Of a DNA stretch of 64,000 nucleotides, positions 45,672-57,997 are shown in pieces. Below the pieces are notes generated by a model that saw only the letters and a program-made list of their open reading frames with translations, was not told the origin of the DNA and ran no database searches. The DNA comes from Stenogyne calaminthoides. Lineage: Eukaryota > Streptophyta > Magnoliopsida > Lamiales > Lamiaceae. How positions within the stretch are numbered: position 1 is the first letter of the stretch; every line of letters begins with the position of its first letter. The stretch spans positions 4,126,478-4,190,477 of the forward strand of contig JBBCBC010000030.1 of assembly GCA_037126765.1 (NCBI GenBank). Direction: 5' to 3'. The translations under genes and the position numbers were made by a program.

Positions 45672-46984
45672 TCGATTTTACAAATAAAAATTTACAAGAA
45701 AACCATATAATAAAATTTTAAATTATTTAAAAATGTGCCACTAAAAACTATTTTTAAAAGTCCACACATAAGATTTCTCCCAAAAATTTCATCTTATTGT
45801 TCTCCCAAAAAATTATTAGTTTGTATATAGAATAATATTATTCTCTTACGTTAATTTTATAGTTAGTGTTAGTTGTTTATTATTATTTAAAAAATAAAAA
45901 ATTTTTTTAAATAGGTATAGGATAATTGTTCAAATGAATTTGACTCGTGTTTTAGTGGTAATCCATCTTAAAAAATTTAAAATAATAAATTAATTTTTAA
46001 AGAGATATAGGATAAATGAGGTGTAGAACTATCATACCTCATCTTAAAAATCTCTTTATAAAACACGAGTTAAATAGTGACTGAACAATTTAAAACAAAA
46101 CGGAATGAGTAATTTTTTTACATAACAGTCAAAATTTATATGATGAACAGTGATAATTTTTATACATAAAGTGATACTGTAAAAACCTAATTCACACAAA
46201 TTTGTCTCTTTTAATATAGAAATTGCATCAAAAACTAGTTCGACTGAAAATTCATTAGTCAAAATTGAATTAAAATTGCATTAGTTTGTCGAAGTATTAA
46301 TCTCAAAAAAATTTATTTAAAAAGAATAAGGAAAAGTGAAGGAAACAAATTTTGCCTCTCGCTCACATGCTGACATGCAAACATAAAACTAAGAATTGGG
46401 CGATGTTATTGCAACATGGCTGGTTCTGCAAACCTTTGTCCTCCATAGCCATCTTCTTCCCTTCCCCCCCTTAATTTCCTTTTTCTTTTCTTTTTTCCTT
46501 TTCCCCCAATTTCAATTAAGGGATTTCCCTATCCGGGCTTTCCTCTTTTTGACAAAACAATATCAAGATCAAGAAATTAATTTCACTTTCTAAATGAGAA
46601 AAACTCAAGGTACTGCAGATTCCCCATGCTTTAATTTACATTGATTTGTGCCTTTGTTTGTGATGATTTTCCTGCACATATTCCTTTTGTCTCAATTCTG
46701 TCATGCAAAAAATGGTAACATAATGTGCGTTTCTTTGTCTTTCCTTTATGATGAACTTTTTGTCCTTTTTTCCCTCATAATACATCTTAATAGATGAAAC
46801 CCATCATTTATTTTTGCATAATAAAGTTAACCCACTAAAAAGTTCCCTTTGATTGCGCTGTTAATCTCCCCTGTTGCGTGTGACAGACATAAAAATTCAA
46901 TCTTTAGCGAAAAAATTACCTTTTGGGGTTCATATAATTTTTAACCCTTGTTTCAGGAAGTGTGAGCTTTTTATGGTTGTATTT

Positions 46985-47019
<35 letters not shown>

Positions 47020-47851
47020 TTTTGAATGATGAGAGGTTGAATTAGAGGAGATAAGCATGGGCTTGTGTAATTATTGCATTAACTTTTCATTGACAAATTG
47101 CTCTTTCTGTGCTTTTTGGGCTGAGAATTTGATTTTTTTTTCTCTGATGAAATTAAGGCGTACAAAATGTATCCCATCTTGTGCCTCTCACCAAAGAGTA
47201 AGCTGTCAAACCTTCACAGTCTTTATATCTTCGCTTTTCGATTATCGAAACTGTTAATTCGGTGATCGATGGGAGATCAGAAGAGAGAAGCTTAGCTTGT
47301 AGTTTCTCATTGAGTTATAGGGTGTTCTTTTTTTCCTCATTGGATGTGGTTTTTGTTTTCTGTGAAGCGGTTTATGTGCTGATAAATTCGTTGTTCTGAT
47401 GTTTAAGAATGTTTGAATTCTGTGGGTCACAATCACAAGAGTGTTATTCAACTTGTGGTTAAGATTAAGTTGTATTTTGCTGTACATGTAAAATGTGCTC
47501 TTGAATCTATCAACTTCCGGAAATTATACTGATCCTCCGTCTGCGTAACTTTTTGATTTGAGTAGAAGATTGATAAGTCCCATCATTTGTAACTTTAAAT
47601 TATAAATCATGACCGATGACTAAGTATATAAACCGATGATTTTCAAATAGTTAATGTAACATAACTCAGTATCAGGTAATAAACTAGTGCCCCTCATATT
47701 GAATCCATTCTTGGTGTGTTAATATTTTTCTTGTTTTTATAGCTTGCGTCATGGTAGTGTTGTAGGGTATTTTCCTCTTCGTTGCCAGCTTCTTATACCA
47801 AGTTAGACATGTCACCAGTTAAGTATCTATTGTTTACTTTTACATATTCAG
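45220..47851. other. Intergenic, then leader/first intron region of the ELMO gene
   Basis: 45532-45598 and 45770-45836 are ~65-bp direct repeats ('catcttattgttctccc'). 45634-45667 is an (AT)n run. A pyrimidine-rich block at 46440-46510 looks like a plant leader or promoter. A short (GATA)n/(GA)n run lies at 46988-47019. The ELMO first exon should lie in 46400-47800, but I could not place it. Confidence 0.45.
45634..45667. repeat. (AT)n microsatellite
   Basis: About 17 uninterrupted AT units. Confidence 0.97.
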
Positions 47852-50800
47852 GTTGATGAAGATGAACTATACTGGGATGGAAAGAAACGGGACAAAGAAT
47901 CGGCATGGTCGCATAATTCTGCTCACGTAATATCACAGTTAGCTCAGTGCTTTAGTGAGTAGAAATTATTTACTCTATTATGCAACTCTGCTTCCATTAC
48001 TCGAATATAATTGAGTCGTTTGAAGTAAAAGAGTAGAACTAGTAATCTTGATTTTGTTGATCTAAGTAGTTCCAGTCCATTTTAATCGAGAAATTTACAT
48101 CTGAAAAACTTTTGAATTAGTCTATTTCTCTTTATGTCATCTTCTTCTTTTATATTCCAATATGTTCTAAATTATGCACTCAATAAGTTTATATACATAT
48201 CCCGTTTTCGTTCCTTTGTCTTAGCTAATGCTATGGTTGGACCACGAGCATGGGTAGGAGGAATCTTTAGCCGCCCCAGCAGCAATAGAAGATTTGGAAG
48301 TGAAAAATATTTTAACTACACTTTGACTCCTATTCAGGTGATTATTTCTTAAAGAAATTATATGGGCTGATTATATCTCTATGCTGGCTCCTAATGTATA
48401 TACTTAATATTGTAACTTTTGTTCATATAATTGATCAATGATGATATTTTCAACGCAGTCTTTTTAATATTTTTTACACTTTAATGAAAACACTAGTTTC
48501 TTCCAGGAAGAAAGACTGCAAAGACTTCAAGAACGTTTAGGAGTACCTTATGATGAGACACGGATCGACCATCAAGTATAATTTCTTCACTTGATCCTTT
48601 CTTCTTTAATGAGTGCGGAAACGAGAAGAAAATAAAATTACTTAAATTCGCAGTAACTCACAAAGCAAGCTCCAGAAAGCGTGTTCAGGGGTGTTTGCAA
48701 GAGATTCCTGCAACTTATAATCACTTTATTTGACTTTTGAAAAGTGTTTTTGAGTGTGTTATTTTTCTTCCAGGTGGTTATATAATCTATCAAAAGCTAT
48801 AATCAATAAGTTGGCTATTTGATGCTTTTGCTAGCTTCTACTAACTTTTGCAAACACCTACCGCAATTATTCTTACAATCACCGAATAAAATCACTTCCT
48901 GGTTATGAATTGACATAAAGTTTGTATCAATGCTGGTTTGAATCAGCAAATGCTTGTCTTGCTCTGCCTTTATGTAAAGATTTCTTACGTCTGATACAGC
49001 AGTTGAACGATTTTAACTACATATTATGTTTCAAGGCTTTTAACGACTTGATAGTCGATCTCTATTTCCAGGAATCTCTCCAGGCCTTGTGGGATGCCGC
49101 CTATCCGAATGTTAAGCTTAAAGGTTTGATTTCTGAACAGTGGAAAGATATGGGCTGGCAAGGAGCCAACCCATCGACTGACTTCAGGTGCCATATACAA
49201 TTGTTTTTTGTCGAGCAAATTGCAAAATTGGTCCCACATCTAACGGGTGTCAGTGATTTTTGTCTCATACGAATCAAATTTCTCAATCAAGTCTCGTAAC
49301 TTTAAAATGATGCAATATTAGTCCTATATTGACAATTTTTTGTCTTAGGATGATAATTAATTTGTGATTTTTTCTAATTGAAATTAATATGTTGGGATCT
49401 CATTATGCCACGTAAGCTACATTTAAAAAACCATGTAATCTTGTCAATATAGGATTAAAATTGCTCCATTTTAAAAGTTATGGGACTTAATTGAGAAAAT
49501 TAATTTGCAGGTGACTAAATTTGCCAACATCCAATAGATACGAGACGAAATTAACAATTCACTCGATTTTCGTCATAAGTTTGCCATGTTTCAGATGCAT
49601 TGGTTCACTTTTCTCATTATTTTACTGAAATTTGTTCCAAGATTTCGAATTGTTCTCATTTTGCATCTTTATCGGCTTTAGGGGTTGTGGCTTTCTCTCG
49701 CTTGAGAACTTGCTTTTTTTTGTCCGAACGTATCCGGTATGTCGATCAGCTACTGCTTCATAAGGACATGATCCTCTATTTCAAAACTGTGTTTAATCTT
49801 CTTTTCCAGCTGTTGAAACACGGGTTTGAAATGTGGGATCTTGTCTGTTTTTAGAGTAACTTACAGTTATGTTTAAAAAATCTAGCCTGGAGATGGTTTT
49901 TCACTAATACGGAACATTTGAAGGCTACTTTTAATAGGTTACTTCTGAAGCAAGTTGGTGACCGTGCTGAATGGGAGTACCCGTTCGCTGTTGCTGGCAT
50001 TAACGTTACGTATATGCTGATTCAAATGCTGGACTTACAATCAGGTGTGTGTCGATTATGAAACTCCCCTCCGGGTTTGTCCAAAAAACCATGTGGTTTT
50101 GAAAAATTACCAAATACCCCCTAAAAAGACCAAGAGTTTTGTTTGATTGATCGTGACTCTTAACAATTCACTTGTTGTGTTTCTCATGTTTGCATCAATT
50201 GATTGTTTCGTGATTTTGCATTAAAAAATTGGTCTTTCTAGGGGGTTATTTGGTAATTATTCAAAGCACAAGGTTCTTCTGGTAGTTTGGACAAACTCCA
50301 AGGGGGTGCTCGTTAGTTACCCTAAATTCTAACTAATTATTTCGCATTTCTGAGAATCTTTAAGTTCTTGGATTGTCTTTGGCGAGTCTTGATCACTTCA
50401 TCGCCTCAATTTGATTCCTCTGTGTCACTTTTTGTATTTCATTTTGTCTTTTCACCCTTTGGATCATTAACATGTGTCACTTTTTGTATTTCAATTTTAC
50501 AGTCCGTTATTTTATTTTTTTACCATCCGTGTACCATATATCCAGACTGTGCAACACAAAGTGGAACACTAAAAGTGACACATGTGAATATCATTCTGAT
50601 CAATGACGTAACTATCTTCGCTTTTTTTTTTTTTTTTAAAAAGACCGAGATGTCTCCCTGGATTTAATTTTCTCGGGTTATTGGGTGGTAAAGTCATTCA
50701 CGAACTTTGTTTTTACCTTCATTCGCCCCCTCATGTTGATTGAGACGTCTTCTTCGAAATGCAGAAGACGAAAACGCGTTTGATATCCTCTATTGTGTAG

Positions 50801-50862
50801 CATTCGCGATGATGGATGCTCAGTGGCTTGCCATGCATGCTTCATACATGGAGTTCAATGTA

Positions 50863-50896
<34 letters not shown>

Positions 50897-51060
50897 ATCT
50901 CTCTCGATCGATTGATCTCTCTTGATGTTCCGTTTTATTTATTTAGGAGGTTCTACAAGTAACAAGAACACAATTGGAAAGAGAATTGTCATTAGAAGAT
51001 GTTCACAGGATACAGGATTTGCCAGCTTATAACATCTTGATCATCAGTTGTTACACTTAG
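47852..51060 (+). CDS. ELMO domain-containing protein (5' end not found)
   Basis: Visible exons: 47852-47954, 48225-48337, 48507-48575, 49072-49187, 49682-49736, 49924-50044, 50765-50859 and 50947-51060. All join in frame (786 bp, 261 aa plus stop). Recognisable parts are VDEDELYWDGKKRDKESAW, NAMVGPRAWVGGIFSRPSS, LISEQWKDMGWQGANPSTDF, GCGFLSLENLLFF, EWEYPFAVAGINVTYMLIQM and AMMDAQWLAMHASYMEFN. The ELMO domain covers most of it. In animals ELMO/CED-12 proteins act with Rac activators; plant members are poorly known. After 'MLDLQS' the model goes straight to 'EDENAFDILY', so about 15-20 residues usual in plant homologues are absent; a MITE (50061-50320) lies in that intron. The first exon and start codon are unresolved: the ATG at 46594 gives the wrong phase. 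It could be a working gene with a missed small exon, or a damaged one. Confidence 0.85.
49210..49570. mobile_element. MITE in ELMO intron
   Basis: Inverted ends: left 'tgtcgagcaaattgcaaaat', right (reverse complement) 'aatcgagtgaattgttaatt'. Both continue inward with 'tctcaatcaagtc' type blocks. It starts about 22 bp after the donor of exon 49072-49187. Confidence 0.7.
50061..50320. mobile_element. MITE in ELMO intron
   Basis: Left 'ctccgggtttgtcca' with 'ttaccaaataccccctaaaa'; right 'agggggttatttggtaatta' with 'tggacaaactccaaggggg', an inverted repeat of about 60 bp per side. Confidence 0.75.
50861..50910. repeat. (CT)n microsatellite after an ELMO splice donor
   Basis: The intron begins 'gta' followed by about 14 CT units, one interruption, and degenerate 'tctctcgat' repeats. 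Confidence 0.95.
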
Positions 51061-52354
51061 TTTTTGCAACATAAATTCTCCATCTACTTGCTCGTTTTTT
51101 AGGCAACGAGTATCGGTTGGGTACAAGTATGTACCGTCTCCAAGAGAAGATCCATCTGAGCACGATTATCATTGGAAAATTGTCCATAAATCAGCGGCAT
51201 TGGAACACATTTAGAGATTTCTTGCTAGATTTAGAGGTCGTTTGCACACTCTATCGAATACTAACTTTCTGGGTTTGTAATCTTGTTTGTGAATACCACC
51301 TTATTATGTAGTGCACCAACTTTTGTCGATTAGGGTTATGTTACAATGTGTACCTTATGCTTCGTCAGGCGGGTCCCACCAAGTGTAGCGTCCACGGCCC
51401 GCCTCACACAAGTGTCGTGTTCGATGTTATTTATCCAAATGTAACATTTACAAGACGAAACAGACATATGAAATTATAGCATTCTACTCTTGTACATTAG
51501 ATACCCATATTTTTTTGGTTTGTGCTCATGATCTTACAGTGCCAATACTTTTGTGATTTTTCTTTGAGTAACACTTCTGTGAATCGGGTCTGTACATGAA
51601 CTTTATTACTATTATGTGTCAAATTTATTACTGTTATGCACAAAGATTTTCACTGTTCAAAAAAATAAAATATTTTTTAAATAGTGGTAGTTTTTGTACA
51701 TAATAGTGATAGTTTTTACTTTTTATACACAATAGTAATAATTTTTATGCACAATATTGATACTAAAGAAATCGAGTCTCGATGAATTTTGGTTCACATA
51801 AGTTTTTGTCTTTCTCTTTTCCGAATCTTCAATTTCATTTGGTAACTTATTTTAACTGGTGAATTTTAAGAAAAATGTAGACTTATGGAAAGGTATTTGA
51901 TATATAGGCTTATAAGATATGGGCTCGAAATCAAGTCAAGGTATTTGATACTCGATTCGATATTGTCTTTCGAGATTGTTTAATAAAAAATTTGTTCGAG
52001 TTGAATTCGACATGATTATCAATCAAACAAGTGCGAGAAATTTTTTATGTTAGGTAACTTTTCAAATTTGGTATATATATATATATATAAAACTAGTGTA
52101 AATATTGAACTACTCGAGCTCAACTCGTATTCGATTCGATTAAAGTATGTGCAATAGTAACATCCCATTTTAATAATTTATATTTTAAGAAATGAAGTGG
52201 TTTGAGCAATACTTATACAATCGAAAGCGCACTAGTTATAGATAACTCATAATGAATGCAAAATAATGCAATTGAAACTCTCTAGATTCTCTAGTAGGAT
52301 GAAATTGCAATAATAGTCATAATGGATAGCATGAGAACTAGGCTAACTCTAATG
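51061..52354. other. 3' flank of the ELMO gene and intergenic
   Basis: 51061-51480 is probably the 3' untranslated region and retains moderate complexity. An acceptor-like 'tttttag' at about 51098-51104 could mark an alternative last exon, but nothing in it is recognisable. Beyond it the DNA is AT-rich, with loosely repeated 'gtgatagtttttact' blocks at 51600-51760. Confidence 0.4.
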
Positions 52355-52550
52355 TGCATTCAGGTGCATCGTGCACTCATAGTGTATTTTAGAAACATGT
52401 AATTTATTATATTGAAAAATGTAACTTATTTACACTGAACCGTGCAATTATTAATATGGAAAAATAGTTGCACGATTCAGTATAATCAAATTGCATCTTT
52501 TAATTATGAGTGAACAGTGCACCTGGATGCACATGAGACCCACCCTGAGA
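52355..52550. repeat. Palindromic 'GTGCA' MITE, copy 4
   Basis: Near-complete copy: 'gtgcattcaggtgcatcgtg', 'cactcatagtgtatttta' at the left; 'atggaaaaatagttgcacga' near the centre; 'aacagtgcacctggatgcac' at the right. Confidence 0.85.
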
Positions 52551-53210
52551 ACTAATTTTACTTATTCATCCCATTATTGTGTAATAAATTTATTCTAATA
52601 TATAATTTAGGGAAAAAAAAAACAAATACTTTTATACATCAGCTGATCTCGATAACTTAAATGTATTTTTAAATAGTATTAATTGTTTTACTATAAAGTA
52701 TTAGTTGATTACTGGAAGCTATTTTCAGTGACAATATTAATGACTTCATTGAAGTAGAAGGTATAATATTTATTTCGTAGAAGTATACTTCCACTCAATT
52801 GTTTCTTATCTTATTTCAATTCCGTATTTTAAACTAACTCTATATATATTGTGCATTGGTTAAATGCAATACAAATTTAACAATATTTTTTCTGTTAAAA
52901 AGTTGATCATAGTATTAAAGTGGCCCATGGGACAAAATAGTCCAACCATTTGTTGACAAATTGTTCCAAAGTCTATGTATTATCGCATGGAGGTTGCACT
53001 AAAGACCATCTCTAAACTAATTAAATATTTCTAGTTGCACTTGTGATTAATGTGAGTCTGTGACATCATATTTTTTTCTAGATAAGAAATTAAAATAATA
53101 AATGCATTACTTATGTGGAAAAAATCTTAATGTGGGTCATGGGAAAATTAAAAAAACATCATCTTTCCAAGTCAATTATGAAATCAATTTCAACAACCAA
53201 CCAAATAAAT
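52551..53210. other. Intergenic, AT-rich
   Basis: No gene or clear repeat seen. Confidence 0.6.
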
Positions 53211-53530
53211 AATGCCTTCTAGGCATTCTTATCCGGCTAAGTCTTATATGCATTAAGGTGCATTATACACTCATAGTGCATTTTGGAAACATGCATCTTG
53301 TTATAGTGAAAGCACTAAATAATGTCTTCTAGGCATTCTTATCCGGCTAAGTCTTATATGCATTCAGGTGCACCGTGCACTCATAATGCATTTTGGAAAC
53401 ATTCATCTTGTTATACTGAAAGCACTAAATCGTGCAACTATTAATATGAAAAAATAGTTGCACAGTTCAATGTAAACAAGGTACATATTTTTAAAAGGCA
53501 CTATGAGTGCACGGTGCGTCTGAATACACA
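53211..53530. repeat. Palindromic 'GTGCA' MITE, copy 5, with tandemly duplicated left end
   Basis: A 110-bp unit starting 'aatgccttctaggcattctt' at 53211 is repeated from 53321 ('aatgtcttctaggcattctt'). Each unit includes flanking DNA ('atccggctaagtcttatatg') plus the MITE left half ('cactcata.tgcattttgga'). The second unit runs on into the rest of the MITE, which ends 'ggcactatgagtgcacggtg' near 53517. Confidence 0.85.
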
Positions 53531-56004
53531 TGAAACCTACTCTTTTTATCCTTCTCAAATTAATGCAATTTTAAGAGATGGATGAAATTGGAATTTAGGA
53601 TATAATCTCAATTGGAATTTCACTCAAAATAAAATAAAATCTCAAGGTTAATTAAATATGATTTTACCTAACTAGTTTGCACTAATGTTTCAAACAAAAA
53701 GATTGATAAAAGAGCAATATATAAGGGCGAGGTGGAAGCACCACAAATCATTGAAGAAACTTTTGTTTTCAAAGTTTCACACTTAGATTTGGGAACTCAC
53801 TTCTGTTCTAACAGGATTTGCACTAAATTTGTTCCCCAAAAAAGTCACTTTTTGTGATTTTCTCTTCTACGCCTTGTCTTGCCTCCATTTGTCTCTGTTT
53901 TTATTCATTCTTTTTCTTATTAATTTAGATTAATTGTTAGCAAAAAAATTAACTTTGAATATTATATAGTATTAAGTATCACAAAATCTTGTATACAGAT
54001 AAGTGCATCGTGCAACACAAATGCAATTTTAAACAATATTAAATTTTTTTTTATATTTGTTTTTTTCACTAATAATGACAATTGGTACATAAATATTTTG
54101 CAGGGATACAATTGCAACCGTTCAGCAATAATAATTATATTATTTAAAAATATATTTAATTGCACGATACACTGGTGAAAAAGAGATTTACTCGATATTA
54201 ATAGATTATGATGTGATGGCTCTTAATGGATTATATATGGATTAAATAAATTGGACTTATTGCAAACTTTAGGGATTAAAAAGGGAAGAAATTTAATTGA
54301 GTTCTCATCTCATGGAAAATGCAACTATGCAAGATCCATGATTATGGTTTTCTTTTTTCTTTTTCTCGATTTTATTTAAAGGGGATTTCAACCCGGTACA
54401 AAGTGCAACATTTTATATCAATCAGGTACAATGTGCAAAAATTGATTTGCACTGTAGTACAAAGTTTGTATTCTGATCTGCAAAACTCATTTTTGCACAT
54501 TATTATCTATTGATATTATGTTATTTAATCATGTACTGCTTTGAAATTTTTCCTTTATTTAAATGAGAATTCGTATGTAAAATATTGTTTCAAATTGGAA
54601 AATACCCCCCTGACCGAATTTTTTTTTTTTTTTTTTTGGAAATTACCCTTATGCGAATGCATTTATATGATCAAGTTTGTTAAACTCGTCCTTTTCAATT
54701 AGGAATGGAACTTTATAATTATATATATATATATAGCATCATACATTATATCTATCAGAAATGAATTATTGTAATTAATTATCTTAAAGAACTATTGTAA
54801 TTAATTGTCTTTCAAAAAAAAAATCTAAAACAGGTGACGGCCCCACCTCCCTAAATCCACCCATGTTACTAATTATGATCATTGAGAAAACTTTCTCCGA
54901 TTAAATTTACGAACTCTTTTTTATTCAAGTACCACTTATGTATAAATAAAATATCACTATAAATATAGTCTGATACTGAAATGAACAACATAGAAAATCT
55001 ATTTTTTTTTTCAAACAACAATACTTTGCATGCACAATAATAACACTCTAAAGAATAAAATTTACTCGAATATGGATCCATATAAAACCCACTTATAATG
55101 TAATATATGTGGTTTTAATATGAAACTTTCACTCTATATATATGTGTAGGGTTGGGCCTTGGGGGGACTCCACCAAAATTTTAAAAAAAGAGCATGCATA
55201 TTTGGCAAAAAACGTCCACATGATGGGCCATCGCAATTTGAATAACACGCTTTTGCAACATATATAACAAAACGTACAACCACGTAAAACATGTGATTGG
55301 TCCTCCCATACTCGGGTTTACCTCGCGACGATATACATTAAATATTCAAACTCACAAAATAATATTTGGTTAATTTTTTTTTGGTAAATATTTCTTGAAT
55401 AATCATCTATAAATATATAAAAATAAAAATTTGTCAAATTTTCAAGAATGCATATTTAGGCAAGTGTATGTACACTGACTTTATGATGAAGGGGTGAACT
55501 TCACTCTCTGCCAAGGAGAGTGACTTAATATCAACCAATAAAGTTTCTACTTTTTTTTACATTTTTATTTCACTTATATTTTTTAAGTTCGATAATTTTT
55601 TTTATTATAAATGTATTTTTAACACATTAATTGTCAAACTTATCATCTTTTTACGATCTTTAATTTGACATACATATTACATATATATAATTCAAATTCA
55701 TATTTAAAATCTTATTATCATCTAATTTTATGTTTCTTCTAATTTTTTAAAATCTTATTATCATCTAAAATAATTTGGATGTGTTATAAGTTGAATGGTT
55801 AATTAAAAATGCATATATTTAATTTTATAATAATGAGATACACATGTATTATTTCATAAAATTCATATATTAGTAAAAATAAATTAATAAATAACAAATT
55901 CAACATAATATTTTAATTTTTTATAATAATTAATTGACATAGGGTTTTACTTTTGACCAAATTGTATACAATTCGCGAAAAAATGTAGCTATCATGTCGA
56001 GGGC
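53531..56004. other. Intergenic, AT-rich
   Basis: 53990-54185 is a faint relative of the palindromic MITE ('aagtgcatcgtgca' and 'tgcacgatacact'). 54370-54480 has three loose 'cggtacaaagtgcaa' type repeats. No gene seen. Confidence 0.5.
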
Positions 56005-56070
56005 AGGGTTCGAACTCGGTATCCCAAAAGCAAGACAGAGAAGCTTGACCAATAGGCTACACAACCTTAT
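56005..56070 (-). other. tRNA-like (SINE-type) Pol III motif pair
   Basis: The minus strand reads 'tagcctattggtcaagc' (A-box-like) and then 'gagttcgaaccctgcc' (B-box-like) at tRNA-like spacing. No cloverleaf closes, so it is a SINE head or relic, not a working tRNA gene. Confidence 0.4.
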
Positions 56071-57282
56071 GTTACAATATTGAATTTTTCGATATATGTA
56101 TCTGTATTTGTCTATTTTAATTAAAATTTATATTTAACAGATAAAATTTTAAATTAATTAAAAATGTATATTTAATATAGAAAAAAAGGTCAACCACTTT
56201 ACCTACATTGGTCGAACCTTACAACTACACTACAAATTATTAAATAATTTAAAATTGAGACATTTTAAATAATAAATTATGTTTAAAAATTTTAATTAAG
56301 TATATATATTTTAATTATTTGTAGATTATATTTACAATTGATTGATGAATGAAAAATTGAGTTAACTCTAGTTGATTCAAGTATATAAGGAAATTTTTTA
56401 TTATTATTGTACGCTTAAAATTGTATCGTATAATACATTTAAAATTATATATTTTATTGTAATATTGTTATATTTTGCATCTAATACTGTTTCGTTTTGA
56501 TTAGATACTCTTCATAAAATAACTTAATTTTTCTTTATGTTTAGAATGTTTGTTACTTTTTTTTTTTGTAATACTAATATATTTTTTGCATATAATCTTT
56601 ATTATCATTTGTTTGTAATATCATTTTTATGTTTTTACTTGTAATACTACTTCAATTTTCTATTTGAAATTAAAATAGAAGGCTGTTGATTATGAATTTT
56701 AATACTGCTTCAACTATACATTTAATATATTTCAAATTTTTAATTTTTTCTTATTTTGAATGTAATATTTTATATTTTAAATTCATAATCAACAATCATT
56801 AATGTCTTCTTTTGATTTCAAATAAGAAATTGAAGCAGTATTACAAGCAAAAATATAATAGTATTACAAACTAATAATAACAGTATTACATGCAAAAACA
56901 TAACAGTATTACAAAAAAAAAAAAACATAACGATATTATAGTCTAAATATAAGAAAAAAATAAGATAAGTTATGAAGGTTATTTAATCAAAATAGAACAG
57001 TATTAAATGCAAAACATAGCAATATTATAAAAAAAAAAATTAATGAATTGTACATACAAATTTGCAAACATAAGTAATAATAAAAAATGTTTCCTTATAT
57101 ATTTGAATCAACTAAATAATTAATTAATTTTACTTTTCATTTACCAATCAATTGTGAATATAGCTACAATTAATTAAAATATTGTCAAAAGTTACAATTT
57201 TTCTTACTAAATTATCAAAAGTATTACTAATATTCACTTAACATAAAACATTATATCGAATCGATGCCATAATTATTAAGTT
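56071..57282. other. Intergenic, with inverted AT-rich arms
   Basis: About 56470-56830 and 56780-57060 contain mirrored blocks such as 'gtaatactacttcaatttct' versus 'gaaattgaagcagtattac', suggesting a degenerate inverted-repeat element. No gene. Confidence 0.45.
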
Positions 57283-57352
57283 AGACCTTTGTAGTTCAGT
57301 GGTAAAGCTTCATGTTGGTACACTGTAGACCCAGGTTTGAGTCCTGGTCAGC
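57283..57352 (+). other. tRNA-like (SINE-type) Pol III motif pair
   Basis: 'tagttcagtggtaaagctt' resembles a tRNA A box and 'ggtttgagtcctgg' a B box, with normal spacing. The stems of a full tRNA do not pair. Poly-T follows at 57356. Confidence 0.45.
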
Positions 57353-57997
57353 GCGATTTTTTGCGATTTTTTTTTTTTGCTTGAGATCCAAGTTTTTTTT
57401 TTGGTTGGAGATCCAGGTTCGAAACATGGTGGTTGCGCCCTTTATGAATATTCATTCCGGGGTTCCAAGGTTCAACTACCTTGTAGCTGAAAGATCGATC
57501 GGACGAAAGTGTCTGGTTGATCTTTTAGCCATAACCGCAGTTGGGGATAGGAATGAAGCCAATTTCCCTTACAATCAATAGGATTTTAAGAGAAAGATGT
57601 TGATTCAGAACTTTAGGGCTACCTCAATCCTTATTCTTTCGAGTAAGCAACTTTTTTGTTTTGGGCTGGGCCATTCCATCAAATCTTTGAGAGAATTTTT
57701 TTTTTCGAATTTCTTTTTTTTTTATTAAATCAAATAAGGAACTTTGGTCAAAATAAGAAATTTGCTCAAAATTAAAGATTTTATGTATACAAATTTGCAC
57801 ACAAGACCTACTCTAATTAATTTCACATTGAAATTTATTAATATTCAATTTGTGCATCACACTGGAAGATATATTTGGTGATCACCTATTTTCTGGAAAA
57901 ATGTTTTTAATAAATGAGTAATAATTATTCTGAGAAAAATATAAGTATCTTACCTTTTAATATTGACCACCAAATAAAAAATATTTTTTTACGAGAA
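57353..57997. other. Intergenic; unexplained higher-complexity stretch
   Basis: 57415-57660 is less AT-rich and contains an open frame to 57581 including 'VPRFNYLVAERSIGRKCLVD' and 'NEANFPYNQ'. I do not recognise the protein. It might be inserted organelle or transposon DNA. Confidence 0.3.

Noticed and set aside
46594..46609. ATGAGAAAAACTCAAG followed by a GT donor as the first coding exon of the ELMO gene
   Set aside because: The phase does not fit: joined to 47852 it gives an immediate stop. The start is left open.
57283..57352. A functional tRNA gene
   Set aside because: Box motifs are present but the acceptor and anticodon stems do not pair.
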